Of a DNA stretch of 21,157 bases, positions 8,471 through 15,954 are shown piece after piece. The notes beneath the pieces are model-generated. The model saw only the letters and a list, made by a program, of their open reading frames with translations, made no database searches and was not told the origin of the DNA. The DNA comes from Alphaproteobacteria bacterium (lineage in GTDB: Bacteria > Pseudomonadota > Alphaproteobacteria > Rhodospirillales > Rhodospirillaceae): NCBI GenBank assembly GCA_015228695.1, contig JADGDA010000013.1, positions 1 through 21,157 on the forward strand, read 5' to 3'. A program made the position numbers and the translations under genes. Every line of letters begins with the position of its first letter. Within the stretch, counting starts at the first letter, position 1.

Positions 8471-9714
8471 GGGAGCCCCACCTCGTTTCCCCGGCCCGCC
8501 ACGACCAGTCCGAGGGCGGTCAGCATGCGTTCCGCCTGGCGCTCCCGGCTGTGGGTCGGGGCGGCGGCCAAGCTGGCCTCGGCCAGTCTTTTCCTGAGTT
8601 CCAATTCGTCGGCGAGGGTCCGTGCGGCGCTGGCCAGGGCGTTCGGATCGCCGGCCGGAACCCACAATCCGGCCGCGTCCGTTTCGATGATGCGGCTGGC
8701 CTCTCCCGGAGGCGAGGCCAGCAGCAGCGGCAGTCCCATGCCCATGGCCTCGAAGATCTTCGAGGGGATGACCTCGGCGAAGGCGGGATCGTTTTTCAGA
8801 TGCACCAGGGCGACGTCGCACAGGCTCCAGATGCGGGGCATGGCGTCCTTCGGCTGGGAGGGGATGAACACCACGTTGGGCAGGCCCCGCCGGGCGCCCT
8901 CGTCCTCCAGCATCTTCCGCTCGGCGCCGGCCCCCACCAGGATGAAGCGGATTCGGTCGTCTTCCCGCAGCCGCTCCGCCGCGTCCAGGACGTTGATCAG
9001 ATTGTGGGCCATGCCGTGGGTGCCGACGTAGCCGATCACGAACTTGCCGGAAAGGCCCCAGCGGGCGGCCTCCTCCTCGTCGCGGGGACGGGGGTGATAG
9101 CGGGGCAGGTCGACTCCGTTGACCACCACCACGATCTTGTCCCCGGAGATGCCCCGCCGGATCAGGTCGTCCTTGAACGCGCCGGTCAGGGCCACCACCG
9201 CCGCCGACCGCCGATAGAGAAACAGCTCCAGCTTTTCCAGGGCCCGGAGGAGCGGACTGTTGCCCATCGCTCCCACGGCGAGGATGGAGCGCGGCCACAG
9301 GTCGCCCAGTTCGAACACGAACGGCACCCTCCGCGCCGCTCCCAGCGCCCAGCCCCCGACGGCGGCAAAGAACTGGGGAGAGGTCGCCACCACCACGTCG
9401 GGACGAGCCTCGAACAGCCCCGCCACGAAGGCCGATCCCATGAAGGACAGGAAGTCCAGGGTGCGCAGCGCGAAACCCTCGTTGGCGGACATGAACGTCT
9501 TCACCCGCACCACGCGGAGTCCGTCGCGGACCTCGACCTGACGCCAGCGGTTCTCCCAGCCTTCGTGCAATCGGCCCTGGGGGAAATTCGGCGCGGACGT
9601 CAGCACGGTCACCTCGTGGCCCCACTTCACCCAATAAAGGGCGCGCTCGTAGACCCGGGTGGCGGCGGCGTTGGTTTCCGGAGGAAAGTTTTCCGTCAGA
9701 AAGAGAATGTTCAT
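8467..9714 (-). CDS. Glycosyltransferase family 4 (WbuB-like)
   Basis: 415-residue GT-B fold enzyme that transfers an activated sugar on the cytoplasmic side of the membrane. The N-terminal acceptor domain starts MNILFLTENFPPETNAAATR and includes FELGDLWPRS (about 134-143), common in WbuB-type transferases. The C-terminal donor domain has VIGYVGTHG (226-234) and the EX7E pair Glu314 and Glu322 in AEVIPSKIFEAMGMGLP. No membrane anchor is evident. The open frame extends 100 codons further upstream, but those residues are low-complexity Arg/Gly translation of the overlapping transferase gene, so the start is set at 9714, preceded by GGAAG. It overlaps the neighbours on both sides by ATGA. It probably adds the second sugar after the WbpL-like initiating step; donor sugar unknown. 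Confidence 0.88.
   Translation of the reverse strand: MNILFLTENFPPETNAAATRVYERALYWVKWGHEVTVLTSAPNFPQGRLHEGWENRWRQVEVRDGLRVVRVKTFMSANEGFALRTLDFLSFMGSAFVAGLFEARPDVVVATSPQFFAAVGGWALGAARRVPFVFELGDLWPRSILAVGAMGNSPLLRALEKLELFLYRRSAAVVALTGAFKDDLIRRGISGDKIVVVVNGVDLPRYHPRPRDEEEAARWGLSGKFVIGYVGTHGMAHNLINVLDAAERLREDDRIRFILVGAGAERKMLEDEGARRGLPNVVFIPSQPKDAMPRIWSLCDVALVHLKNDPAFAEVIPSKIFEAMGMGLPLLLASPPGEASRIIETDAAGLWVPAGDPNALASAARTLADELELRKRLAEASLAAAPTHSRERQAERMLTALGLVVAGRGNEVGLP
8477..8484 (-). promoter_or_regulatory. Ribosome binding site that sets the start of the SDR epimerase gene
   Basis: On the minus strand GAGGTGGG lies 6 nt before the ATG at 8470. It supports this start over the much longer open frame that continues upstream to 9634. 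Confidence 0.65.
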
Positions 9715-10706
9715 GCCGGTCTTCCGCCCCCTCGGTTCAGAGCGGTCAGCAGGAGGGCCACGACGGCGGCGCTCCCCGCCACGGCGGCCAGGGGCGCGCC
9801 GGCGGCCGCGACGGCCGCCAGGACGACCAGACACAAGTCGGCGGCGAGGATCATGCCCGCCACCGCGCCGTGACCGCGCCCCGTCTGAACCGCCCGTTGG
9901 TAAAAGTGCTCGCGGTGGGCCTTCCACACCTTTTCGCCGCGCAAGGCCCGCCGTCCCAGGGTGATGGTGGCGTCGGCCAGGTAATAGAGCGGCAGGATCA
10001 GCGCCGGAGCCCAAGACCCGGACCCGGCCGCGCGCAGCAGCAGCCAGCCGAGGAGAAAGCCCAGGGGGATGCTGCCCACGTCGCCGAGAAAGATGCGCGC
10101 CGGAGCCCAGTTCCAGATCAGGAAGCCGCCCGCCGCCGCCGCCAGGATCAAGGCCTGTGCCGCCCCCCCTCCTCCCCCGGCGAGCCCACCGCCGGCGAGC
10201 AGGGCGAGTCCTCCGCCGATGCAGGCCGTCTCGACTCCGGTGATTCCGTCGATACCGTCCATGAAGTTATACAGGTTGACGAACCAGACCCACGCCGCTG
10301 CCGCGGCGACCCGGTCGAGCGCGGGCGGCAGCAGTCCCTGGAACACGGAGGTTTCGGCGGGGAGCAAGGCCACCCCCAGACCGACCGCCGCAAGGTGAGC
10401 CGCCAGCCGGGGCAACGGGGGCAGGGTCCGGAGATCGTCGATGAAGGAGACGACGGCCAGCGCGGCGGCCAGCCCGACGATCGCCATCGTGACCGTGTCG
10501 CCGGAAGACGCGGCCACCGCGAGCCAAGCCGCCAGAACGACGGCCACCACGGCGAGGCCGCCGCCGCGCGGGGTCTTCCGGGCGTGGCTCGATCGCTCGT
10601 TCGGGTGGTCGAACACCTCCCTTCGGACAAGCACGCGGAGCACCAGCCCCGTCCCCGCCCACGAGGCCGCAAGCACGATCAGGAACAGGAGCGCGACGGA
10701 GCCCAT
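9711..10706 (-). CDS. Undecaprenyl-phosphate sugar-1-phosphate transferase, WbpL/WecA-like (MraY family)
   Basis: 331-residue polytopic inner-membrane enzyme, with about 10-11 hydrophobic segments. It transfers a HexNAc-1-phosphate from a UDP-sugar to undecaprenyl phosphate, the first step of surface-glycan assembly. Signature motifs: HPNERSSHARKTPRGGG (34-50), the acidic pair Asp90-Asp91 in FIDDLRTLP, NFMDGIDGITGVE (147-159), FLGDVGSIPLGF (206-217) and HREHFYQRAVQTGRGHG (264-280). The last His/Arg motif is typical of WbpL-type enzymes. The start is placed at 10706: residues upstream in the same open frame have no similarity and overlap asmA. Only 2 nt separate it from the asmA stop, and its own Shine-Dalgarno is weak, suggesting coupling. 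Together with the WbpM- and WbpV-like genes, QuiNAc-1-P or FucNAc-1-P is the likely transferred unit. Confidence 0.9.
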   Translation of the reverse strand: MGSVALLFLIVLAASWAGTGLVLRVLVRREVFDHPNERSSHARKTPRGGGLAVVAVVLAAWLAVAASSGDTVTMAIVGLAAALAVVSFIDDLRTLPPLPRLAAHLAAVGLGVALLPAETSVFQGLLPPALDRVAAAAAWVWFVNLYNFMDGIDGITGVETACIGGGLALLAGGGLAGGGGGAAQALILAAAAGGFLIWNWAPARIFLGDVGSIPLGFLLGWLLLRAAGSGSWAPALILPLYYLADATITLGRRALRGEKVWKAHREHFYQRAVQTGRGHGAVAGMILAADLCLVVLAAVAAAGAPLAAVAGSAAVVALLLTALNRGGGRPA

Positions 10707-10708
10707 TT

Positions 10709-12826
10709 CTACTGCCCGAAAATCCCCTTCAGGGCGGAGCCGACCCCCTCCGCCGCCGCGCCCTTCCGGCCCGTGGCGGGCTTTTTCTCCGCCGGTTTGG
10801 CCGGGGGCGGCGCCTTTTTCCCCAGGGCCGTCAGGCAGGGGGCATCGTCGGCGGTCGCCTTGTCCACCAGGGCCTCCCCCAGCACGGACAATCCCCCGGT
10901 CGCCACGGCGGCGCCGACGGACAGCACGGTCTTCGCCACTCCGGCCTCGTCCACGCCCAGGTGGGGGGACGCCAGGGAGCCCTTGATCCGCATCAGCTTG
11001 GCCGCCGATCCGGCGCTGACGCCCACCCCCTCGCGGGGAGAGGGATGCACGGCCAAGTCCAGTTCCTCGGTCTTCAGATTGATGGTGCCGTTGCCGACCA
11101 CGTTCATCTTGCCGGTCTCGACCGCGATGGCGTTGTCGGATGAGATCACCCCGTCCTTGACCGGCACGTTGATCACGCCGCACTTGAGTTCGGTGTATTC
11201 CTCGGACTTGGCCAGGGGGTTGATGCCGGTCAGCAGTTCGTTGAGCAGGTCGGCTCCTGCCATGTCCAAGGCCTTGTTGCCCACTTTGCCCTTGCCCAGG
11301 GAAACCAGCGCCCGGCCATTCAATCCGCCCATCAGCGCCCGCACCGATCCGCCGCGTCCGGCGAGGGTGATTTTCGCTTCCAGCGGACCACCGGACAGGG
11401 CGTCCGAGACCTCCATCTCTTTCAGCACGCGGCCGAGATCGACCCCGGACGCATTCACCTGGGTCGTCAGGGCGGCCGTCAGGGCGGCCTGTCCGCTTCC
11501 GGCCGGATCGAGGGTGGCCTGGGCGGTCAGGGTTCCCCCGCCGACGCCCACCTTGAGCCCCTCGACCGCGAGCCGTCCTCCCTTGAGCGTCGCCTTGACC
11601 GTGGCGTCCTGAAGGGTCGCATGGCGGACCACCATCCGGGTGATTTTCGCCTGCACGGTGGCGTTGACGGCCTTGAGACCCGCCAGGGGCAGGGGAGCGT
11701 CGGAGAACAGCCGGGTTCCCGGCTGGGCCGCCGCCTTGTCACCCTCTTTCTCTTTCTTCGCGACCTCTTTTTTCGCGGCCGGGGCGGCCCCGGCGGGAGG
11801 CAGGAACTCGGTCAGGTCGAACTGGCCGGAGGTCAGATCGGCGGTCACGGACAAGGGGCCGGAGCCCGGCGCGAGGGTCACCGAGCCCTTGACGTCGCTC
11901 TTGCCCACGGTGGCGTCGATGCCGGACAGGGTATAGGCGTCTCCGCCGTCGGACAGGCGGGCGGTCATCTTGATCGGAGGCAGGGCGGAGATCTCCGCCC
12001 CGGCCGTCCGGGCCAGGGCCTTCACGTCGGCGGCGGCGAGGGCGAGCTTGAGATCGATGCCCTTTCCGGCCATGGGCTGGGCGATGGCGCCGTCGATCCC
12101 CACCTCGGCCCCCTTCGTCTTGAGCGTCAGTTTGAGCGGGAACGAGGCGTTGGCCAGCAGGGAATCGATGGCGCCGATGGAACCCTGGACGTCCAGCGGA
12201 ATCCCGGCGGCGACGCCCGCCAGGGTCAGGGCGATGGGGCTGGAGAAATCCTTGGCCTCGGCGGTGAAGCGGTCGAGGGCGACGGTCTCCGCCTTGCCGG
12301 TGGCCCCGTCGCGCCAAGTGAGGCGGGCTTTTTCGATCCGGACCCGGCTGACCGCCATCGACGGAGCGGACCCCGCCGTGGCGTCCTCCCGCGCGGCGGG
12401 GTCCTGCGTCGTGGTTCCCGTCTCCGCCGGCGGTTTCTCGAACTCCCAGTTGCCCCGTCCCTTGGCATCGGTTTCCAGAAGAATATCGGGCTCGATCAAC
12501 ACGAACCGCTCGATCTTGATCTGACCGCCGAGGAGCGGCATCAGCGCCACCTCGGCCTCGAAGCGTTTCACCTGCGCCATGGACGGGCGCGAGCCCCAGG
12601 GAGCGTTGGCGAAACTCACGTCCTGCGCCACCACCGAGGGCGACAGGGAAATCGACAGGGCCAGATCGCCCGCGATCACCAGCTTGCGGCCGGTGGCCTT
12701 TTCCGCCTCCGAGGCGATGATCCCGCGATAACGGTTGACGTCCACGGACTTGAGGACGATCACGCCGGCCACGCCGGCCGTGACGATGAGCCCCCCCAGG
12801 GCAAAGAGAATCGTGCGTGCGCGCAT
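10709..12826 (-). CDS. AsmA family protein
   Basis: 705-residue envelope protein: one N-terminal membrane anchor (about residues 4-24), then a long periplasmic part. The N-terminal block has DVNRYRGIIASEAEKATGRKL, LSPSVVAQDVSFANAPWGSRP and KRFEAEVALMPLLGGQIKIE, followed by IEPDILLETDAKGRGNWEF, all standard AsmA signatures. The C-terminal AsmA block has LNGRALVSLGKGKV, DLLNELLTGINPLAKSEEYTE and a strand-rich end. AsmA, TamB and YhdP relatives are thought to form grooves that carry lipids between membranes, and asmA mutants of E. coli show altered outer membrane and LPS. The start at 12826 is set by GGGAGAA upstream and by the TAATG overlap with the phosphatase stop. Its place at the head of a glycan operon suggests a link to outer-membrane lipid or LPS supply; that is inference. 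Confidence 0.9.
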   Translation of the reverse strand: MRARTILFALGGLIVTAGVAGVIVLKSVDVNRYRGIIASEAEKATGRKLVIAGDLALSISLSPSVVAQDVSFANAPWGSRPSMAQVKRFEAEVALMPLLGGQIKIERFVLIEPDILLETDAKGRGNWEFEKPPAETGTTTQDPAAREDATAGSAPSMAVSRVRIEKARLTWRDGATGKAETVALDRFTAEAKDFSSPIALTLAGVAAGIPLDVQGSIGAIDSLLANASFPLKLTLKTKGAEVGIDGAIAQPMAGKGIDLKLALAAADVKALARTAGAEISALPPIKMTARLSDGGDAYTLSGIDATVGKSDVKGSVTLAPGSGPLSVTADLTSGQFDLTEFLPPAGAAPAAKKEVAKKEKEGDKAAAQPGTRLFSDAPLPLAGLKAVNATVQAKITRMVVRHATLQDATVKATLKGGRLAVEGLKVGVGGGTLTAQATLDPAGSGQAALTAALTTQVNASGVDLGRVLKEMEVSDALSGGPLEAKITLAGRGGSVRALMGGLNGRALVSLGKGKVGNKALDMAGADLLNELLTGINPLAKSEEYTELKCGVINVPVKDGVISSDNAIAVETGKMNVVGNGTINLKTEELDLAVHPSPREGVGVSAGSAAKLMRIKGSLASPHLGVDEAGVAKTVLSVGAAVATGGLSVLGEALVDKATADDAPCLTALGKKAPPPAKPAEKKPATGRKGAAAEGVGSALKGIFGQ

Positions 12827-13524
12827 TAATGTTCTCCCGTCAAATAGATCACCGCTTCGATGAGCGAGGTGAAGTCCGCGACGATTTCGTGGGCGCCCGC
12901 GATTTTCAACGCCTCGGTCGAATGATACCCCCACCCGACCCCCAACGCCGACGCGCCCGCCGCCCGCGCCATCGCCATGTCATAGGTCGTGTCGCCCACC
13001 ATCACGGTTCGCCCCGGTTCCGCTCCGACCTCGGTCATGGCCAGCTTCAGCATGGCGGGGTGGGGCTTTCCGGGGCCGTCGTCGGCGGTGTGGATCGTCG
13101 AGAAGAATTCGTCCATTCCCGTCCGCTCCAGCAGGGCGAGCACGCCGCGCCGCGATTTTCCGGTGGCGATGCCCAGCAGCATCCCCGCATCCCGCAGCTC
13201 CGCCAACGCTTCCATGGCGCCCGGATATACGTTGTCGACCTGTCCGGGACGCTGGCGCAGGGCCGCGAACATGTCGCCATAGGTCCGCGCCACCCGCTCG
13301 TGATAATGCGGATCGAAGCCGGGCAGCAGAGCGGCGACCGCCTCCACCAGGGACAGTCCGATGGTGCCGCGCACCACGTCGGGCGAGGGAACGGGGTGGC
13401 CGTGGGCGAGGAAGGCCTCGTTCATGGCGGAAATGATCTTGTGCTGTCCGTCCACCAGGGTGCCGTCGACATCGAATACGGCCAGCCGGGGCGGAGAATC
13501 ATGCAATCGCGTCGAAGCGTTCAT
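12826..13524 (-). CDS. HAD superfamily phosphatase, phosphoglycolate phosphatase-like
   Basis: 232 residues from the chosen start. Motif I is FDVDGTLVDGQ, with nucleophile Asp18 and acid/base Asp20. A helical cap follows (about 30-95). Motif II is in IATGKSRRG, the conserved Lys is in GPGKPHPAM, and motif IV is VMVGDTTYDMAMARAAG. This matches HAD-IA hydrolases of the Gph type, which dephosphorylate small substrates; the substrate cannot be read from sequence. Start is uncertain: the frame continues to an ATG at 13659, which would add 45 residues with no family similarity, and neither start has a good Shine-Dalgarno. I chose 13524 because the conserved fold begins shortly after it. First gene of the leftward operon; its stop overlaps asmA by 1 nt (TAATG). 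Confidence 0.85.
   Translation of the reverse strand: MNASTRLHDSPPRLAVFDVDGTLVDGQHKIISAMNEAFLAHGHPVPSPDVVRGTIGLSLVEAVAALLPGFDPHYHERVARTYGDMFAALRQRPGQVDNVYPGAMEALAELRDAGMLLGIATGKSRRGVLALLERTGMDEFFSTIHTADDGPGKPHPAMLKLAMTEVGAEPGRTVMVGDTTYDMAMARAAGASALGVGWGYHSTEALKIAGAHEIVADFTSLIEAVIYLTGEH
12832..12838 (-). promoter_or_regulatory. Ribosome binding site that sets the start of asmA
   Basis: On the minus strand GGGAGAA lies 5 nt before the ATG at 12826, inside the 3' end of the phosphatase gene. It supports the start at the membrane anchor rather than an ATG 36 codons upstream. Confidence 0.65.
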
Positions 13525-13823
13525 CGAGCCGGAGCTTGCGGGAATGGGGGAATCCTGTTCCGAGGCCGCGATCTTATCCGATTCGGAGCCGGAGCGCCAC
13601 GCGGCAATTCTTGCCTGCCTTCCCCGGTCGAAACTTCCGATCCCTTGCCGGGAACCCATGGCGGAAAAAGAAAAATATGAGGCAAATCAATGGAAAACGA
13701 TCACAGCAAGACGTGGCACGGCGTTCGCATGAAGACTGGGGCGTGAAGTCCGGGAAACGATGGCTCCGCCGTCCGCGCCCCGGAAGGAAACGAGACTTGA
13801 GGAAGCCAGGAAGGTAGAGCGCC
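13525..13823. promoter_or_regulatory. Divergent intergenic region between the glycan operon and the flagellar operon
   Basis: About 300 bp without a convincing gene, from which both operons are read outwards. It contains the sigma-54 promoter candidate listed separately (13714-13729) and an unusually AT-rich island at about 13665-13705 in otherwise GC-rich DNA. The minus strand of that island shows a CATATT-like box (13674-13679) but no good -35 element, so a promoter for the leftward operon is likely here but not precisely placed. The flgI ribosome site AGGAAGGT is at 13808-13815. The left third may be coding if the phosphatase starts at 13659. Confidence 0.55.
13714..13729 (+). promoter_or_regulatory. 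Sigma-54 promoter candidate for the flgI operon
   Basis: TGGCACG, 4 nt, then TCGCA: the invariant GG and GC are separated by exactly 10 nt, and the site differs from the TGGCACG-N4-TTGCA consensus at one of the core positions (C for T). It points at flgI, with an expected transcription start near 13740, about 85 nt before the ATG. Sigma-54 control of mid/late flagellar genes is established in several Alphaproteobacteria such as Caulobacter. The activator site was not identified. Confidence 0.6.
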
Positions 13824-14993
13824 ATGACACAGTCCCTCGCCCGGTCCACGAAAGCCTTCACCCGCCGGATGCTGCGGCTTCTGCCGACGGTGGCGGTTGC
13901 GGCCGGTCTGGTGGTGGGCGGCATGTGCGCTCCGGCGGAAGCCAACTCGCGGATCAAGGACATCGCCGACTTCCAGGGCGTGCGCGAGAACCTGCTGGTG
14001 GGATACGGGCTGGTGGTCGGCCTCAACGGCACCGGCGACAGCGACACCATGGCCTTCACCAAGGAAAGCCTGATCGGCATGCTGGAGCGTCTGGGCGTCA
14101 ACACCCGCGACCAGTCCAGCGCCCTCAAGCCCAAGAACATCGCCGCGGTGATGATCACCGCCACCCTGCCCGCGTTCGCCCGTCAGGGCAGCCGGATCGA
14201 CGTCAACGTCAGCGCGCTGGGCGATGCGAAGAGCCTGCTCGGCGGCAACCTTCTGGTGACCCCGCTGATCGGCGCCGACGGCGAGGTCTATGCGGTGGGG
14301 CAGGGCCAGATTCAGACCGGCGGCTTCTCCGCGTCCGGCAAGAGCGGCTCCAGCGTGGTCAAGGGCGTCCCCACCAGCGGCCGCGTTCCCAGCGGGGCGA
14401 TCGTCGAGCGCGAGATTCCCTTCAGTCTGGGGTCGCTGAAATCGATCGGCATCGCGTTGCGCAACCCCGATCTCACCACCGCGCGCCGGATCGCCCAGGC
14501 CATCAACGCCTTCCTCGGCACCGAGGCCGCCCGTTCGTCCGATCCGGGAACCGTGGAAATGGCCGTTCCCACCAACTACAAGGATGACACCGTGGCCCTG
14601 ATGACCGACATCGAGCAACTGCGCATCGAGCCGGATCAGGTCGCCCGCGTGGTCATCGACGAGAATTCGGGCACCATCGTGATCGGCGACAACGTGCGCA
14701 TCTCCACCGTCGCCATCGCCCAGGGCAATCTGACCATCCGGGTCACCGAGACCCCCCAGGTGTCGCAGCCGTCGCCGTTCTCCACCACCGGCGCCACCAC
14801 GACCGTCGAGCGTTCCGACATCGAGGTGGACGAGGGCAAGGACAAGAAGCTGACCCTGATGGACGGCGGCGTGTCGCTGCAAAGCCTGGTTAACGGCTTG
14901 AACTCGCTTGGCGTCGGCCCGCGTGATATGATCAGCATCCTGCAAGCCATCAAGGCGGCGGGCGCCCTCCAGGCCGAAATCGAGGTGATGTGA
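13824..14993 (+). CDS. flgI: Flagellar P-ring protein FlgI
   Basis: 389-residue periplasmic subunit of the P ring, which surrounds the flagellar rod in the peptidoglycan layer. The N-terminus is a signal peptide: basic residues (KAFTRRMLR), a hydrophobic core (LLPTVAVAAGLVVGG) and a cleavage site after APAEA (residue 40). The mature protein starts NSRIKDIADFQGVRENLLVGYGL, the strongly conserved FlgI opening. Later blocks include VVGLNGTGDSD, FTKESL, RQGSRIDVNVSALGDAKSLLGG and the C-terminal SLQSLVNGLNSLGVGPRDMI, ending in LQAEIEVM. Length is slightly above the family norm because of the long signal. An alternative ATG at 13869 would give a more compact signal, but AGGAAGGT before 13824 favours the longer form. 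First gene of the operon behind the sigma-54 site; the usual upstream flgH is not in the window. Confidence 0.96.
   Translation: MTQSLARSTKAFTRRMLRLLPTVAVAAGLVVGGMCAPAEANSRIKDIADFQGVRENLLVGYGLVVGLNGTGDSDTMAFTKESLIGMLERLGVNTRDQSSALKPKNIAAVMITATLPAFARQGSRIDVNVSALGDAKSLLGGNLLVTPLIGADGEVYAVGQGQIQTGGFSASGKSGSSVVKGVPTSGRVPSGAIVEREIPFSLGSLKSIGIALRNPDLTTARRIAQAINAFLGTEAARSSDPGTVEMAVPTNYKDDTVALMTDIEQLRIEPDQVARVVIDENSGTIVIGDNVRISTVAIAQGNLTIRVTETPQVSQPSPFSTTGATTTVERSDIEVDEGKDKKLTLMDGGVSLQSLVNGLNSLGVGPRDMISILQAIKAAGALQAEIEVM
14982..14988 (+). promoter_or_regulatory. Ribosome binding site for the FlgJ-like gene
   Basis: GAGGTGA lies inside the last codons of flgI, 4 nt before the ATG at 14993, favouring that start over the GTG at 14990. 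Confidence 0.55.
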
Positions 14994-15313
14994 TGAGCGG
15001 CTCCATGCAGACCCAGGCATCGATCGCCCTTGACGCCTCGCGGCCCCAGCCCGCCCTGCGCGGCCACGGCTCGCCCGAGCAGATCCGCAAGAGCGCCAAG
15101 CAGTTCGAGGAGATGTTCATCGGCCAGATGTTGCAGCCGATGTTCCAGGGACTGGAGACAGACGGCATGTTCGGCGGCGGCGAGGGCGAGCAGATGTTCC
15201 GCTCCATGCTGGTGGACGAATACGGAAAGATCGTGGCCCGTTCCGGCGGCATCGGCGTCGCCGACGCCGTGATGCGCACGATGCTTGAAGCCCAAGGGGA
15301 GCACAGACAATGA
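14993..15313 (+). CDS. flgJ: Rod-binding protein, FlgJ N-terminal domain type
   Basis: 106-residue protein consisting only of the rod-binding/capping domain. Diagnostic stretch: QIRKSAKQFEEMFIGQMLQPM, then GLETDGMFGGGEGEQMFRSML and DEYGKIVARSGGIGVADAVMRTM. In gamma-proteobacteria FlgJ has an added C-terminal muramidase that opens the peptidoglycan for the rod; here that domain is absent, as is usual in Alphaproteobacteria (the Caulobacter equivalent was named CheL). Some other muramidase must do that job, and none is seen nearby. The start is set at the ATG overlapping the flgI stop (TGATG); a GTG one codon earlier is possible. The stop overlaps the next gene by ATGA. Position between flgI and flgN/flgK supports the call. 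Confidence 0.9.
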   Translation: MSGSMQTQASIALDASRPQPALRGHGSPEQIRKSAKQFEEMFIGQMLQPMFQGLETDGMFGGGEGEQMFRSMLVDEYGKIVARSGGIGVADAVMRTMLEAQGEHRQ

Positions 15314-15918
15314 CACCGCAAAGACCCCTGACGAGACCGGCGCCCGCCAAGACGGCCCAGAAGCCGGCTTCCGGCGACGGCGTCGTCGGCAAGATGGCCG
15401 CGCCGGTGATGGGAAGCCCCGCCCCCCGGCCCCTGTCGGCCAGGAATCTGCCGCCGCGTCCATCGGGACCGGCCACCGCTCCCGGCGCCGGGGCCCCGGA
15501 GATGTTGTTCGAGGCCGCGAAGCTTCTGGCCGACCACCTCGACGCCGAGAACGCCGCGCTCAAGAAGCTGGATTTCGCCAAGGTGCGCGAGCTTGCCGAA
15601 CGCAAGGAAAGCCTGACCCGGCTCTATGCCGATCACATGAAGGCAATCGCCGCCAACCGCGAGGTTCTCAACGGCCTCGCCCCGGAACGGCGGCTGGCCC
15701 TGAAGAAACTCGGCCTCAGGCTCGATGCGAGCGCCGGGACCAACGGCCGCCTGCTCAAGGCCAACGTCGACGCGTCGCGGCGGCTGGTGCAGACGATCAT
15801 CGAGGCGGTCAAGGAAACGAAGACGGGAGCCACCAGCACCTATTCGGACGCCGGCAGAATGGTCGGCGATCCGGGGAAAGGCCACGAAACGGCCTTGACG
15901 TTCGACCAGGACATTTGA
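15310..15918 (+). CDS. flgN: FlgN-like flagellar export chaperone
   Basis: 202 residues. The first 60 or so are rich in Pro, Ala and Lys and look disordered. Residues about 62-175 are predicted helical and fit the FlgN pattern: LFEAAKLLADHLDAENAALKK, then LDFAKVRELAERKESLTRLY and a second long helix through LLKANVDASRRLVQTIIEAV. FlgN binds the C-termini of FlgK and FlgL and delivers them to the flagellar export gate. Sequence similarity is modest, so the call rests on helix pattern plus position: it overlaps the flgJ-like gene by ATGA and lies 36 bp before flgK. The N-terminal extension is longer than in enteric FlgN (about 140 residues in total) and its role is unknown. Confidence 0.7.
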   Translation: MTPQRPLTRPAPAKTAQKPASGDGVVGKMAAPVMGSPAPRPLSARNLPPRPSGPATAPGAGAPEMLFEAAKLLADHLDAENAALKKLDFAKVRELAERKESLTRLYADHMKAIAANREVLNGLAPERRLALKKLGLRLDASAGTNGRLLKANVDASRRLVQTIIEAVKETKTGATSTYSDAGRMVGDPGKGHETALTFDQDI

Positions 15919-15954
15919 CTTGAAAGCCCCCCGCGCGGGGCGGAGGAAGCGGTC

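Noticed and set aside
8471..9634. Upstream extension of the SDR epimerase frame by 388 codons
   Set aside because: The extension is an Arg/Gly/Pro-rich translation overlapping the GT4 gene; homology and a ribosome site mark the start at 8470.
15929..15940. 12-bp GC palindrome CCCCGCGCGGGG before the flgK ribosome site
   Set aside because: As a hairpin it would have only about 4 pairs; probably chance in GC-rich sequence, though an effect on flgK translation cannot be excluded.
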